Both the position numbers and the translations under genes were made by a program. This document shows, piece after piece, positions 21,548 through 31,304 of a DNA stretch of 64,000 bases. Within the stretch, counting starts at the first letter, position 1. Each line of letters opens with the position of its first letter. This DNA is from Streptomyces sp. NBC_01264 (lineage in GTDB: Bacteria; Actinomycetota; Actinomycetes; Streptomycetales; Streptomycetaceae), in the NCBI RefSeq assembly GCF_026340675.1, contig NZ_JAPEOX010000001.1, forward strand, positions 6,510,001 through 6,574,000. Reading direction: 5' to 3'. The notes beneath the pieces were generated by a model, which had not been told where the DNA came from, did no database searches, and saw only the letters and a program-made list of their open reading frames with translations.

Positions 21548-22764
21548 CGGGTGTCCTCGGGCTTCTGCGCGGGGGTGCGCACGGGGTCGGGGGAGCGCTC
21601 GGTCACGGCTTCGGCTCCACGCCCGGGACCGCGCTCGGCTCCGCGATCGGGACCGCGCTCGGGCTCGGGACCGGCGAGCTCGCCGGGGCTGGTGGGCATC
21701 AGGAACGGCCGGCCGCCGGTTCCGGGCGGCGGGGGCGCGAAGAAGCTCGCCGCAGGGACCTGGAGGGACTCGGCGTCCTCCTCGGCCTCCTCCTCCCACT
21801 TCGGGACGCTCAGCGGTTCGGGCTCCCACAGCTCGTTGCGCGGGTCCTCGGTGGAGGTGTACTCGACGGAGGACTGGGTCATCCGCATGTACGCCTCCTC
21901 CAGCGAGGCCCGGTGCGGCGACAGCTCCCAGAGCCGTACGCCGGCCGCGTGCGCGAGGTCGGAGATCTGCGGCAGCTCCAGCCCGGTCACCCGCAGCGCC
22001 CCGTCGGGCTCCCGCAGGACCCGGCCGCCCGCCCTGGTGAGGACGGAGCCGAGGGTGTCCCAGCCGCCGGGGTCGGTGTCGGCCGTGCGGACCCGGGCGA
22101 ATCCGGCCGAATTATGGGTGATGAAGTCCTGGGTGCTCATGTCGGCGAGCAGCCGGCCCCGGCCGATCACGATCAGGTGGTCGGCGGTCAGTGCCATCTC
22201 GCTCATGAGGTGCGAGGAGACGAAGACGGTGCGGCCCTCGGAGGCGAGCCGGCGCATCAGATTGCGGACCCAGAGGATGCCCTCGGGGTCGAGTCCGTTG
22301 ATCGGCTCGTCGAAGAGGAGCACCTGGGGGTCGCCGAGCAGGGCCGTCGCGATGCCGAGCCGCTGGCCCATGCCGAGCGAGAAGCCCTTGGCGCGCTGCC
22401 GGGCCACGTCCTGGAGGCCCACGACGCCCAGGACCTCGTCGACCCGCTTCTCGGGGATCCCGGAGAGCTGGGCGATCGACAGCAGGTGGGTGCGGGCCCG
22501 GCGGCCGCCGTGGACGGCCTTGGCGTCGAGCAGGGCCCCCACGTGCCGCTGGGCGTTCGGGAGCTCGCGGAAGGGCAGGCCGTTGATCGTGACCCGGCCG
22601 GACGTGGGCCGGTCCAGGCCGACGATCATGCGCATCGTGGTGGATTTCCCGGAGCCGTTGGGTCCCAGGAATCCCGTCACGTGACCGGGCTTGACCTGGA
22701 AGGACAGGTCGTCGACAGCGGTCTTCGCGCCGAAGCGCTTGGTCAGGCCGACTGCCTCGATCAT
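21544..22764 (-). CDS. ABC transporter ATP-binding protein with long C-terminal tail
   Basis: This is a 406-residue ATPase with Walker A GPNGSGKST, signature LGMGQRLG (replacing the usual LSGGQ) and Walker B VLLFDEPINGLDP, typical of the drug-export DrrA-like group. After about residue 300 there is an unusual acidic then Pro/Arg/Gly-rich tail (about 100 residues) that the paralogue at 23680 has only in short form. It partners with the permease it overlaps. Confidence 0.9.
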   Translation of the reverse strand: MIEAVGLTKRFGAKTAVDDLSFQVKPGHVTGFLGPNGSGKSTTMRMIVGLDRPTSGRVTINGLPFRELPNAQRHVGALLDAKAVHGGRRARTHLLSIAQLSGIPEKRVDEVLGVVGLQDVARQRAKGFSLGMGQRLGIATALLGDPQVLLFDEPINGLDPEGILWVRNLMRRLASEGRTVFVSSHLMSEMALTADHLIVIGRGRLLADMSTQDFITHNSAGFARVRTADTDPGGWDTLGSVLTRAGGRVLREPDGALRVTGLELPQISDLAHAAGVRLWELSPHRASLEEAYMRMTQSSVEYTSTEDPRNELWEPEPLSVPKWEEEAEEDAESLQVPAASFFAPPPPGTGGRPFLMPTSPGELAGPEPERGPDRGAERGPGRGAEAVTERSPDPVRTPAQKPEDTR

Positions 22765-22900
22765 CTTTGCTGCCCCTTGCCAGGCCGGGACGACTCTCGC
22801 CCGCGTAAGGGTTAAGAGGATATCCAGTCCCTTGCGGTTCCACGTCGTCCCGGACCCTGAGCTACCCCTGAGAACCGACCCGGGGATCCCCCGTAGTACG

Positions 22901-23677
22901 TCAGGCGTCCCTCTTCTTGAGGACGAGGTAGCCGCCGATGGCCGAGGCGGCCACCCACAGCAGCATGATCCCGAGGCCGCCCCAGGGGCCGTAAGGGGTC
23001 TCGGGGCTGCCCATGGCGTCCGGAATGACCTGCATGATCTTGGAGCCGGCCTTGTCGGGCAGGTACTGGCCGTACTTGCGGGTCACCTCGAAACCGCTGA
23101 GGAGGTTCGAGACGATCAGGAAGAACGGGATCAGGATGCTGATCGAGGCGACCGAGCTGCGCAGCATGGTGGCCACGCCCATGGAGAACAGGGCGAGCAG
23201 CGCCATGTACAGGCCGGCGCCGACGACCGCCCGCAGGACGTGCTCCTCGCCGATGCCGATGCCGCGGTCGCCCAGGATCGCCTGGCCGAGGAAGAACGAC
23301 ACGAAGCTGGTCAGTACCCCGACCAGCAGGGCCAGTGCCGTGGCCACGGCGAACTTGCCCGCCAGGAAGCTGCCGCGCCCGGGCACGGCGGCCAGCGAGG
23401 TGCGGATCATGCCCGAGCTGTACTCGGTACTGACGACCATCACACCGAAGACGATCATGGCCAGCTGGCCGAACTGCATACCGCTGAAGCTCAGCAGGGT
23501 GGGGTCGAAGGTGGCCTGTTCGACCTCGCTCAGATCGCCGAAGGTCGCGTTGACCAGGGCGGAGAATCCGGCGCCGAAGCCGACGGTGACGAGGAAGGCG
23601 AGGGCGAGGGTCCAGCTGGTGGAGGCGACCGTGCGGATCTTGGTCCACTCGGACTGGAGGACGGCGGAGAAAGCCAT
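22901..23677 (-). CDS. ABC transporter permease (second cassette)
   Basis: This is a 258-residue ABC-2-type permease with six membrane segments, beginning MAFSAVLQSEWTKIRTVAST. It is paralogous to the permease at 20681. The ATG at 23677 lies 2 bases after the stop of the ATPase gene, so they are translated together. The substrate is unknown. Confidence 0.88.
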   Translation of the reverse strand: MAFSAVLQSEWTKIRTVASTSWTLALAFLVTVGFGAGFSALVNATFGDLSEVEQATFDPTLLSFSGMQFGQLAMIVFGVMVVSTEYSSGMIRTSLAAVPGRGSFLAGKFAVATALALLVGVLTSFVSFFLGQAILGDRGIGIGEEHVLRAVVGAGLYMALLALFSMGVATMLRSSVASISILIPFFLIVSNLLSGFEVTRKYGQYLPDKAGSKIMQVIPDAMGSPETPYGPWGGLGIMLLWVAASAIGGYLVLKKRDA

Positions 23678-23679
23678 GA

Positions 23680-24702
23680 TCACTCGCCGCCCTTGTGCTT
23701 CGCCTCGAAGCCGGCGCCCCACGCGGGTACGTCGGCCGGCCGGGCCGGGTTGTCGGACGCCATGCCGGGTCCCGGCGGGAAGCCGGCCGCCCCCGGTGCG
23801 TGGGCGTGGTACTCGACGGAGTCCGCCGTCATGCGCATGAACGCTTCCTCCAGTGAAGCCCGCTGCGGGCTGAGTTCGTGCAGCACGATCTGGTGCTGGG
23901 CGGCCAGCTCGCCGAGCCGCTCCGACTCCACGCCGTCGATCTCCAGGGCGCCGGTGGCCGGGACGCTGATCGCGTCGATCCCGGCCTCGTGCAGGACGTC
24001 CTTCAGCCGTTCATGCTGCGGTGTGCGCACGCGGACGTAACTGCGGGAGTTCTGCTGGATGAAATCGGCCATGGACAGGTCGGCTAGCAGCTTTCCCTGT
24101 CCGATGACGACCAAATGCTCCGCGGTCAGTGCCATTTCGCTCATCAAGTGAGAAGAAACGAAGATCGTTCTTCCCTCCGCCGCGAGCCCCTTCATCAGAT
24201 TGCGGATCCAGAGAATTCCCTCCGGGTCCAGACCATTGACGGGCTCGTCGAACATCAGGATCTCCGGGTCGCCGAGCAGCGCGGAGGCGATACCGAGCCG
24301 CTGGCCCATACCCAGCGAAAAACCTTTCGACTTCTTCTTCGCCACGGCCGTCAGGCCGACCAGGTCCAGCACCTCGGAGACCCGGCTGCGCGGGATCCGG
24401 TTCGACTGGGCGAGGCAGAGCAGGTTGTTGTACGCGCTGCGGCCCCCGTGCATCGCCTTCGCGTCCAGCAGCGCCCCGATGTACTTCAGTGGCTCCGGCA
24501 GGTCCCGGTAGTGCTTCCCGTCGATCCGGACCGTACCGCTGGTCGGGTTGTCGAGGTCGAGCATCATGCGCATGGTCGTGGACTTGCCCGCCCCGTTGGG
24601 GCCGAGGAAGCCGGTCACCACCCCCGGTCTGACCTGGAAGCTGAGGTTGTCCACGGCGGTCTTCGCGCCGAATCGTTTCGTAAGGCCCTCAAGCTCGATC
24701 AT
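23680..24702 (-). CDS. ABC transporter ATP-binding protein (second cassette)
   Basis: This is a 340-residue DrrA-like ATPase. It begins MIELEGLTKRFGAKTAVDNLSFQV, with Walker A GPNGAGKST, signature SLGMGQRLG and Walker B ILMFDEPVNGLDP. The sequence up to about residue 300 is very similar to the ATPase at 21544, showing duplication of an entire ATPase-permease cassette. It lies downstream of filP, separated by a hairpin and a short tandem repeat. Confidence 0.9.
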   Translation of the reverse strand: MIELEGLTKRFGAKTAVDNLSFQVRPGVVTGFLGPNGAGKSTTMRMMLDLDNPTSGTVRIDGKHYRDLPEPLKYIGALLDAKAMHGGRSAYNNLLCLAQSNRIPRSRVSEVLDLVGLTAVAKKKSKGFSLGMGQRLGIASALLGDPEILMFDEPVNGLDPEGILWIRNLMKGLAAEGRTIFVSSHLMSEMALTAEHLVVIGQGKLLADLSMADFIQQNSRSYVRVRTPQHERLKDVLHEAGIDAISVPATGALEIDGVESERLGELAAQHQIVLHELSPQRASLEEAFMRMTADSVEYHAHAPGAAGFPPGPGMASDNPARPADVPAWGAGFEAKHKGGE

Positions 24703-24721
24703 TCCGCCACGCTAGAACGCC

Positions 24722-24764
24722 CGAGGGCCCTACGCCACCTCTTACAGGTGACGAAGGGCCTTCG
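24722..24764 (-). terminator. Hairpin downstream of filP
   Basis: Arms CGAGGGCCCT / AGGGCCTTCG (one G-T wobble) enclose CACCT/AGGTG. It lies between filP and the ABC cassette genes on the same strand and probably ends or attenuates the filP transcript. Confidence 0.55.
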
Positions 24765-24798
24765 GTGTCGAAGCGGATTGTCGCCTTCCGGCAACCCT

Positions 24799-24826
24799 CT
24801 GACGACTGACGACTGACGACTGACGA
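24799..24826 (-). repeat. 7-bp tandem repeat next to the filP stop
   Basis: CTGACGA is repeated four times exactly and abuts the filP stop codon. Its length is not a codon multiple and it is outside the gene. It is likely a slippage product. Confidence 0.85.
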
Positions 24827-25765
24827 CTAGCGGCTCTGCTGCGCCGGAACGCCGCGGGTGACCGGCTCGTCGTCGATCGGCGCGGACGCGGCGGCGACCG
24901 CGGCACCCGTCAGCGTCGCCAGCATCTCGCGGACGTTGGTGAGCTGCGCGTTGATCGAGTCGCGGCGGTTGGTGAGCGCCGCCAGCTCGCGCTCGGACTC
25001 GCTGCGGATCCGGTCGGCCTTGGCGTTGGCGTCGGCGACGATGTCCTCGGCCTGGCGCTGCGCGGTCTCCACGGTCTGGCGGGCGCGGCGCTCGGCGTCC
25101 GTACGGAGCTTCTCGGCCTCCAGGCGCAGCTGCTCCGCGCGGTGCTCGATCTCCGCGAGACGCTTCTCGGCCTTGGCCTGACGGCCCGCCAGGTCACGCT
25201 CGGACTGCTCGCGGCGCTTGGCCAGGTTGGTCTCGAAGTCCGCGGCGGCCTGGGCGGCCTTGGCGCGGGTCTCCTCGAAGAGCGCGTCGGCCTCCTCGCG
25301 CTTGGAGGCCGCGTCCTTCTGGGCCTCGGTGCGCAGCGAGGCGGCGTCGCCCTTGGCCTTCTCGACGATCCGGACGCCCTCGTCCTCGGCGGTGGACTTC
25401 CGGTCGGCGGCGAACGACTCGGCGTCGTTGCGCACCTGCTGGGCGGCCGACTCGGCGAGCTCGCGGTGCTGCTCGGCCGCGCGACGGGCCTCCTCACGGA
25501 GGTCCTTCGCCTCCTCCTCGGCCAGGCGCAGGATCTTCTCGACGCGGGCGCCGAGGCCGGCGTACGACGGCTCGGCGTCGTTCACCTGAGCCTGGGCGTT
25601 CTGCGTCTCGAGGTGCAACTCCTCGATCCGCTTTTCCAGAGAGTTGATACGTCCGAGGGCGCTGTCACGGTCGGAGACCAGCTTGGTGATGCGGTCGTCC
25701 ACCTGACCGCGGTCGTAACCACGCCGCACGAGCTCGAAGCCGAAGGGGGAGGATGTGTCGCTCAT
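24827..25765 (-). CDS. filP: FilP, intermediate filament-like coiled-coil cytoskeletal protein
   Basis: FilP forms filaments near growing hyphal tips, interacts with DivIVA and Scy and contributes to cell stiffness. The 312-residue protein, close to the known length (about 310), begins MSDTSSPFGFELVRRGYDRGQVDD, a short non-coil head related to DivIVA-like N-termini. It then has a nearly continuous Ala/Glu/Arg-rich coiled coil with mixed heptad and hendecad spacing, and a short non-helical tail. The next gene upstream is scy, the same neighbour as in S. coelicolor. Confidence 0.92.
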   Translation of the reverse strand: MSDTSSPFGFELVRRGYDRGQVDDRITKLVSDRDSALGRINSLEKRIEELHLETQNAQAQVNDAEPSYAGLGARVEKILRLAEEEAKDLREEARRAAEQHRELAESAAQQVRNDAESFAADRKSTAEDEGVRIVEKAKGDAASLRTEAQKDAASKREEADALFEETRAKAAQAAADFETNLAKRREQSERDLAGRQAKAEKRLAEIEHRAEQLRLEAEKLRTDAERRARQTVETAQRQAEDIVADANAKADRIRSESERELAALTNRRDSINAQLTNVREMLATLTGAAVAAASAPIDDEPVTRGVPAQQSR

Positions 25766-25967
25766 GGGGTTCCTGTCGAATGAGACCGATGAGGTGCTAC
25801 GCGGGGTGTTAGGTGTTAAGGGGAATCCTAGGCGCCAAGACGGCGTGTCATCGAGTCAATCCGCGTTTGATCTGGACAATGACACCCCTTTTGAGTGGCA
25901 AGGCGACAGAATGCTTGTCACTCGTTCGCCTGAACCTCCATCAGGAGCACAGAGTCGAGTGCGCTGA

Positions 25968-28900
25968 CTAGCCCTCTGACGTCTTGCCACCCGATCGAGT
26001 GGAACCCGCTGTCGCACCGGCCTTCACGCCCCCCGCGCCCTGGCCGCCGACCCCGGGCTTTCCGCCGCCCGAAGGCGCCTCGAATGATTCCAACGCCTCA
26101 AGAACGTCCTGGACACGGGAGATCTCCGCCTGAATGTCCTCGCGCCTGCGCACGAGGACTTCCAGCTCGCGCCGGCCCTCGTCGACGAGCCGCTCGGCCT
26201 CCGCCGTCGCCTCCGCGAGCTTGCCCTCGGCGGCCCGGACCAGCTCGGCCTTCTTCTGCTCGGCCTCCTTGAGCAGCGCCTCCGCCTTGCGCACCGCGGC
26301 GATGCGGACCTTGCTCGCCTCGCTGCTCGCGTCCGACACCAGCTCCTTGGCCTTCGCGTCGGCCTCGACGCTCTGCTCGGTCGCCGCCCGCACCAGCTTG
26401 TCCACGCGCTCGCCGGCCGACTTCATCTGCTCGGCCGACTCGCGACGGGCCCGCTCGTGCAGCTCCTCGACCTCCGCCTCGACGCGGCCGCGCAGCTCCT
26501 CCGCACGATCCCTTATGGCCGACGCGTCGCTGCGCGCCCCGACCAGCAGCTCGTCGGCGTCCGTACGGGCCTTCTCCACGAGGGAGTTGCCCTCCACGGT
26601 CGCCTCCGAGGTGATCCGCGCGGCTTCCTTGCGCGCCGCGTCGACCATCGCGTCCGCCTGCTCCTCGGCCGCCGTCGTGGCGGCCAGCGCCTGCTTCTGC
26701 GCGTCCCCGGTGAGCTTCTCGGCCTCCGAGGAGGCCTCCGTGATGAGCCGGTCGACCTGGGTCGCGGCCTCGCTGCGGCGCTTGTTGGCCTCCTCGCGGG
26801 CCTCGTCCAGCACCCGCTCCGACGCGGTGCGCGCCTCGGTGCGGATCCGCTCCGCCTCCGTGGCGGCCTCGGCCTTGACCCGCTCGGCCTCCGACCGGGT
26901 GCGGGTCGCGTGCTCCTGCGCCGAGGACAGTGCCTCGGACGCCTCGGCGCGCAGCCGCTCGGCCTCGTTCGCCGCTTCGCCGACCGTGCGCTCGGTGTCC
27001 TTGCGGGTCTGCTCGGTGAGCCGGTCCGCCTCGGCGACGGCCTCGCCGATCAGGTGGTCCGCCTGCTCGGCGGCCTCGGTACGGATCCGGCCCGCCTCGG
27101 AGCGGGCCTCGTCCAGGATCCGCTCGGACTCCCGCTCGGCACCCGCCAGCGTCTCGTTGGCCGCGACCGTGACCCGGTCCGCCTCGGCGGTGGCCTCGCC
27201 GATGATCCGGCCGCCCTCCGCGCGGGCGTCGTCCAGCGTGCGCGCCGCCTCGGCGCGCTGCCGGTCGGCCTCCGCGGCGGCTTCGCCGACGGTGGCCTCG
27301 TTGGCCGTGCGCGTCTCCTCGACGAGCCGGTCGCCCTCGGCGCGCGCGTCGATGAGGATCCCCGTCGCGTCCCGCTCGGCCCCGGCCAGCGTCTGCGCGG
27401 CCTGCTCCGTGAGCCGCTCGGCCTGCGCCTTCGCCCCGTCCAGGGTGGCGGCCGCCTCGGCCCGCAGCGCCTCGGCCGCGGCCTCGGCCTCGCCGACGGT
27501 CAGCGCGTTGGCCGCGCGGGTCTCCTCGGTGAGCCGATCGGCTTCCGACGCCGCCTCGGTGATCAGGCGGTCCGCCTGCTCGGCCGCCTCCGTGCGCAGC
27601 CGGTTCGCCTCGGAGCGGGCCTCGTCCAGCGTGCCCGCGGCCTCGGTACGGGTCGCCTCGGCGGCGGCCTCGGCCTCGGCCGTGAGCCGCGCCGCCTCCG
27701 CCGCGGCCGCGGTGACCGTGGCCTCGTTGGCTGCGCGGGTCTCCTCGGTGCGGCGCTCCGCCTCGGCCGTGGCCTCCGCCACGATCCGGCCGCCCTCGGT
27801 GCGGGCGGCCTCCAGGGCTTCCGCGGCCTCGCCGCGGATCCGGTTGGCGTCGTCCCGGGCGTCGGCCTTCGTACGGGCCGCGTCGCGCTCGGAGGCGGCC
27901 AGCGCGTCGGTGGCCTCCGTACGCACCCGCTGCGCGTACTCCGCCGTGTCCGTGCGCAGCTGCTCGGCCTCGGCGATCGCGTCGCCGACCGTCCGCTCGG
28001 CCAGCGCCTTCGCCGCGTCCGTCTCGGTGCGCGCCTCGCTGCGGACCCGGTTGGCGTCCTCGGTGGCCCGCTCCCGCTCCGCGTACGCGTCGGCGCGGAC
28101 CCGGCCGGCCTCTTCCTCGGCCTCCGTCTTCGTGCGCTCCGCGGAATGCTCCGCCGCGCTGCGCAGTCCCGCGACCTCTTCCTCGGCCTGCTCGTGCAGT
28201 CCGGCCACGGCTTCGCGCACCTGCTGGGCGGTGGCCTCGGCCGCCGCGACCACCTCGGACGCGCGCCGCTCGGCCTCCTCGGTGAGCCAGACGGCCTCGG
28301 CCGTGGCCTCCTCGGAACGCTTGCGGGCCTGGGCGAGGAGCTCCTCGCTCTCCTCCCGGGCCTGCGCCCGCTCGCTCTCCGCGTCCGTACGCGCCGAAGC
28401 CAGCGTCTCCTCGGACTCCCGGCGGCGCCGGGCGGCCTCCTCCTGGGCGGCGGCCAGCGCCTCCGCGGCCTCCTGCGCGACCCGCTCGGCGGCGGCCTTG
28501 GCCTCCGCGCGCAGCCGGTCCGCGGTCTCCTGCGCCTCGGAGCGCAGCCGCTCCGCCTCGGCCTCGGCCTCGCCGGTCAGCCGTACGGCGGCCTGCTCGG
28601 CCTCCGCGCGGACCCGGCCGGCGTCCTCGGCGGCGTCGGTGCGCAGCTGCTCCGCCTCCGCCTCCGACTGCGTCTGCAGCGTGCGGATCCGCTCGGCCGA
28701 CTCCGCGCGGAGCCGGTCGTTCTCCTCGGTGGTCTCCTTGCGGATGTTCTCGGCGGCAGCCCGGGCGTCGCGCAGCGTCTGCTCGGCGGTCGTCAGGCGT
28801 CCCTCGGCGTCGGTGTGCAGCCGGACGAGCTCCTCGTCGGCCTCCTCCCGCTTCGCCGACAGCGCCCGCTCGGTCTCCTCGCGCCGCACGGCGGCCGCGG

Positions 28901-30557
28901 CGTCCGCCTCGGCCCGTACCGACTCGGCCTGCTCCTCGGCCTCCGCGCGCAGCCGGTCGGCCTCGGCGCGGGTCCGCTCCAGGGTCTCCTCGGCCTGCTT
29001 GCGCAGGGTGGTGGCCCGCTCGACGGCCTCGCCGCGGACCCGCTCGCTCTCGGTGTTCGCCGCCGAGCGCACCTCGTCGGCGTCGGCCCGGGACTTGCCC
29101 AGCAGCTCCTCGGCGGTGCGGGCCGCCTCCTCGATCTGCTGGACCGCCTCGCGGCGGGCCTCGCCACGGATCCGCTCGCCCTCGGCGACGGCCTCCGCGC
29201 GCAGCTGCTCGGCCTCGCCGCGCAGCCGGCGGGCCTCCTCCTGGAGTTCGACCGTACGGGCCCGGTACTCCTCCGTGTCGTCCTTCGCGGCGCCCTTGAG
29301 CTCATCGGCCGTGGCCGCGGCCTGGGCGCGCAGCCGCTCGGCCTCCGCCTCGGCCTCGCCGCGGATCCGCTCGGCCTCCTCGGACGCCGCGCGGGTGGTG
29401 GCGCGGGCGTCCTCCGAGGCCTTGTTCAGGACCTCCTCGGCGGTGCGGGCCGCCTTCGCGAGCTGGGCCGCCGTGTCCTCGGCCGCCGCGGTACGGGCCT
29501 GCTCGCCGGCCTCCTTGCGCAGCCGCTCGGTCTGCGCGCGGGCATCGGCGAGCGCCTGCTCGGCCTCGGCCTTGAGGGTCTCGGCCTCCTTGTTGGCCTC
29601 GCCGACCAGGCGGGCCACCTGCTCCTTGGCCGTACGGGTGCGCTGCTCGTTGACGGACTCCGCCGAGGCGAGCTGCCGTGCGGCGCTCTCCTTGGCCTCC
29701 GCGAGCAGCTTCTCCGCGGCCGCGCGTGCCTCGCGCAGGGCACCCTCGGCCTCCTGGGTGCGCTGTTCGGCGACCCGGCCCAGGTCCATCGTCTGGCGAC
29801 GGGTCTGCTCGGCCTCGGCGGAGGTGGTGGAGCGCAGCCGCTCGGCGTGCTCGGTGGCCTCCTGGGCCTGCGCGGAGGCGGCGGTCAGCAGCCGCTCGGC
29901 CTCCTTGCGGGCGCGCAGCAGCGTCGACTCGGCCTCGGCGCGGGCGGATTCGTTCTCGGAGGCGAGCCGGCGGGTGGCCTCGGAGGCGACCCGGGCGGCC
30001 TCGGCGCGCGCGGTGTTCAGGGTCTGCTCGGCCTCGACGCGGGACTCGTCCATGAGCCGGCGGGCCTGCGCCTCGGTGCGGGCGCGCAACTGCTCGGCCC
30101 AGGCCACGTTCTCGTTGACGTGGGCTTCCACCGTCTGGCGGCGCTCGCTGAGCTCCTGGTCCAGGCGCTGGCGGCGGTTGACGGCCTCGGCGTGCAGCTC
30201 GGCCTGGAGCCGCGCCTGGTGCTCGGCGTGCTCCTGGAGGATGCGCTGGGTCTGCGCCCGTACGTCGCGCAGTTCGCGCTCGGCGTCGGAACGCATCTGA
30301 TCGGCCTGGATCTGGGCATTACGGAGCAGCTGCTCCGCCTGATACCCCATGTCCGCGCCGTCGTAGGCGGGGCGGGACGCCAGGTTGCGGCGTACCTCGT
30401 GGAGCTTGGCGCGCAGCACCTCGACCTGGTACCCCAGGTCATCGGCGTGCTGGACGGCCTTCCCGCGTTCCTTCTTCAGCCGCTCCATCTCGGCTTCGAA
30501 GCGCGAGAGATGGTCGGCCTCGGCCTGATGGCTCTCCTGGCTTTCGTAGCCCCGCAC
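25968..30557 (-). CDS. scy: Scy, giant coiled-coil polarity scaffold
   Basis: Scy is a tip-organising scaffold that recruits DivIVA, FilP and ParA in Streptomyces hyphae. The GTG at 30557 gives 1529 residues, longer than the roughly 1326 I recall for S. coelicolor. The start VRGYESQE and the following SRFEAEMERLKKERGKAVQHA resemble the known N-terminus; the frame continues upstream without family-like sequence. Almost all the protein is coiled coil in about 51-residue periods (repeated ADRL..EA, EETRAANEATVGEA and RTEAAEQAD blocks) ending in a Gly-rich tail. The strict codon bias makes large antisense frames that are not genes. Confidence 0.92.
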   Translation of the reverse strand: MRGYESQESHQAEADHLSRFEAEMERLKKERGKAVQHADDLGYQVEVLRAKLHEVRRNLASRPAYDGADMGYQAEQLLRNAQIQADQMRSDAERELRDVRAQTQRILQEHAEHQARLQAELHAEAVNRRQRLDQELSERRQTVEAHVNENVAWAEQLRARTEAQARRLMDESRVEAEQTLNTARAEAARVASEATRRLASENESARAEAESTLLRARKEAERLLTAASAQAQEATEHAERLRSTTSAEAEQTRRQTMDLGRVAEQRTQEAEGALREARAAAEKLLAEAKESAARQLASAESVNEQRTRTAKEQVARLVGEANKEAETLKAEAEQALADARAQTERLRKEAGEQARTAAAEDTAAQLAKAARTAEEVLNKASEDARATTRAASEEAERIRGEAEAEAERLRAQAAATADELKGAAKDDTEEYRARTVELQEEARRLRGEAEQLRAEAVAEGERIRGEARREAVQQIEEAARTAEELLGKSRADADEVRSAANTESERVRGEAVERATTLRKQAEETLERTRAEADRLRAEAEEQAESVRAEADAAAAVRREETERALSAKREEADEELVRLHTDAEGRLTTAEQTLRDARAAAENIRKETTEENDRLRAESAERIRTLQTQSEAEAEQLRTDAAEDAGRVRAEAEQAAVRLTGEAEAEAERLRSEAQETADRLRAEAKAAAERVAQEAAEALAAAQEEAARRRRESEETLASARTDAESERAQAREESEELLAQARKRSEEATAEAVWLTEEAERRASEVVAAAEATAQQVREAVAGLHEQAEEEVAGLRSAAEHSAERTKTEAEEEAGRVRADAYAERERATEDANRVRSEARTETDAAKALAERTVGDAIAEAEQLRTDTAEYAQRVRTEATDALAASERDAARTKADARDDANRIRGEAAEALEAARTEGGRIVAEATAEAERRTEETRAANEATVTAAAAEAARLTAEAEAAAEATRTEAAGTLDEARSEANRLRTEAAEQADRLITEAASEADRLTEETRAANALTVGEAEAAAEALRAEAAATLDGAKAQAERLTEQAAQTLAGAERDATGILIDARAEGDRLVEETRTANEATVGEAAAEADRQRAEAARTLDDARAEGGRIIGEATAEADRVTVAANETLAGAERESERILDEARSEAGRIRTEAAEQADHLIGEAVAEADRLTEQTRKDTERTVGEAANEAERLRAEASEALSSAQEHATRTRSEAERVKAEAATEAERIRTEARTASERVLDEAREEANKRRSEAATQVDRLITEASSEAEKLTGDAQKQALAATTAAEEQADAMVDAARKEAARITSEATVEGNSLVEKARTDADELLVGARSDASAIRDRAEELRGRVEAEVEELHERARRESAEQMKSAGERVDKLVRAATEQSVEADAKAKELVSDASSEASKVRIAAVRKAEALLKEAEQKKAELVRAAEGKLAEATAEAERLVDEGRRELEVLVRRREDIQAEISRVQDVLEALESFEAPSGGGKPGVGGQGAGGVKAGATAGSTRSGGKTSEG

Positions 30558-30738
30558 AGCGCGGTCCCATCCGTCCCCTGGTCGCAAGCCCGATCCCAAA
30601 CGAGCGCCGTCCGCCCGCTGAACGACGCCCCCGGGGAATGGTGTCAGATCCCGGGTCGGGCGATACAGGCCCCGACCCCGTCCCCGCACCGAACCCCGGC
30701 CGAGCCAAAGCCACTCTACCGGCCGGGGAAACGGGACA

Positions 30739-31167
30739 TCAGTGCTCGGGGTTGCTCGTGACCAGTTCGGTGAGAACGCCGTGGCAGTCCTTGGGGTGCA
30801 GGAAGGTGATCGAGGAGCCCATCGAGCCGGTGCGGGGCTGGTCGTAGAGGACGCGGACGCCCTTGCCGCGGATGGCCTCCGAGTCGCCCTGGACGTCCTC
30901 GGTGCCGAAGGCGATGTGGTGGACGCCCTCGCCGTTCTTGGCCAGCCACTTGCCGACCGCGGAGTCCTCGCGGGTGGGCTCCAGGAGCTGGAGGTACGAG
31001 GCTCCGCCGTCGGAGGTCTCGTTGATCTTCAGCATGGCTTCGCGGACGCCCTGCTCCTCGTTGACCTCGGAGTGGAACACCTCGAAGCCGTACGTGGCAC
31101 GGTAGAACTCAACCGTCTTGTCCAGGTCGAAGCAGGCGATCCCGATGTGGTCGATTCTTGTCAGCAT
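30739..31167 (-). CDS. mce: Methylmalonyl-CoA epimerase
   Basis: The enzyme interconverts (R)- and (S)-methylmalonyl-CoA between propionyl-CoA carboxylase and methylmalonyl-CoA mutase. The 142-residue protein is a vicinal-oxygen-chelate fold with metal ligands in TRIDHIGIACFDL (His), HHIAFGTEDV (His) and a C-terminal Glu (VLTELV). The ATG at 31167 begins MLTRIDHIG; a GTG two codons upstream is possible. It is divergent from the thiolase gene, with 137 bases between. Confidence 0.93.
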   Translation of the reverse strand: MLTRIDHIGIACFDLDKTVEFYRATYGFEVFHSEVNEEQGVREAMLKINETSDGGASYLQLLEPTREDSAVGKWLAKNGEGVHHIAFGTEDVQGDSEAIRGKGVRVLYDQPRTGSMGSSITFLHPKDCHGVLTELVTSNPEH

Positions 31168-31304
31168 GGACACAGTGCAGCGCTACCGGGGGCGGTTACG
31201 CAACGTGCGCGCGATCACACTGACGCGCCGGTGACGCCACGGGTACCGCTCAGTACATTCGGGTAAACCCTCGTTCACTCCTCATCTTCAAGGGGCTGTG
31301 CTCC

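Noticed and set aside
25766..25967. Promoter of filP (TTGACT and TAGGAT hexamers)
   Set aside because: The spacing is about 23 bases, too long for a normal promoter, so no claim is made.
26134..30761. Two very long open frames on the plus strand opposite scy
   Set aside because: They arise from the biased codons of the coiled-coil gene; their translations are low-complexity Ser/Arg or Leu/Gly/Arg strings with no domain.
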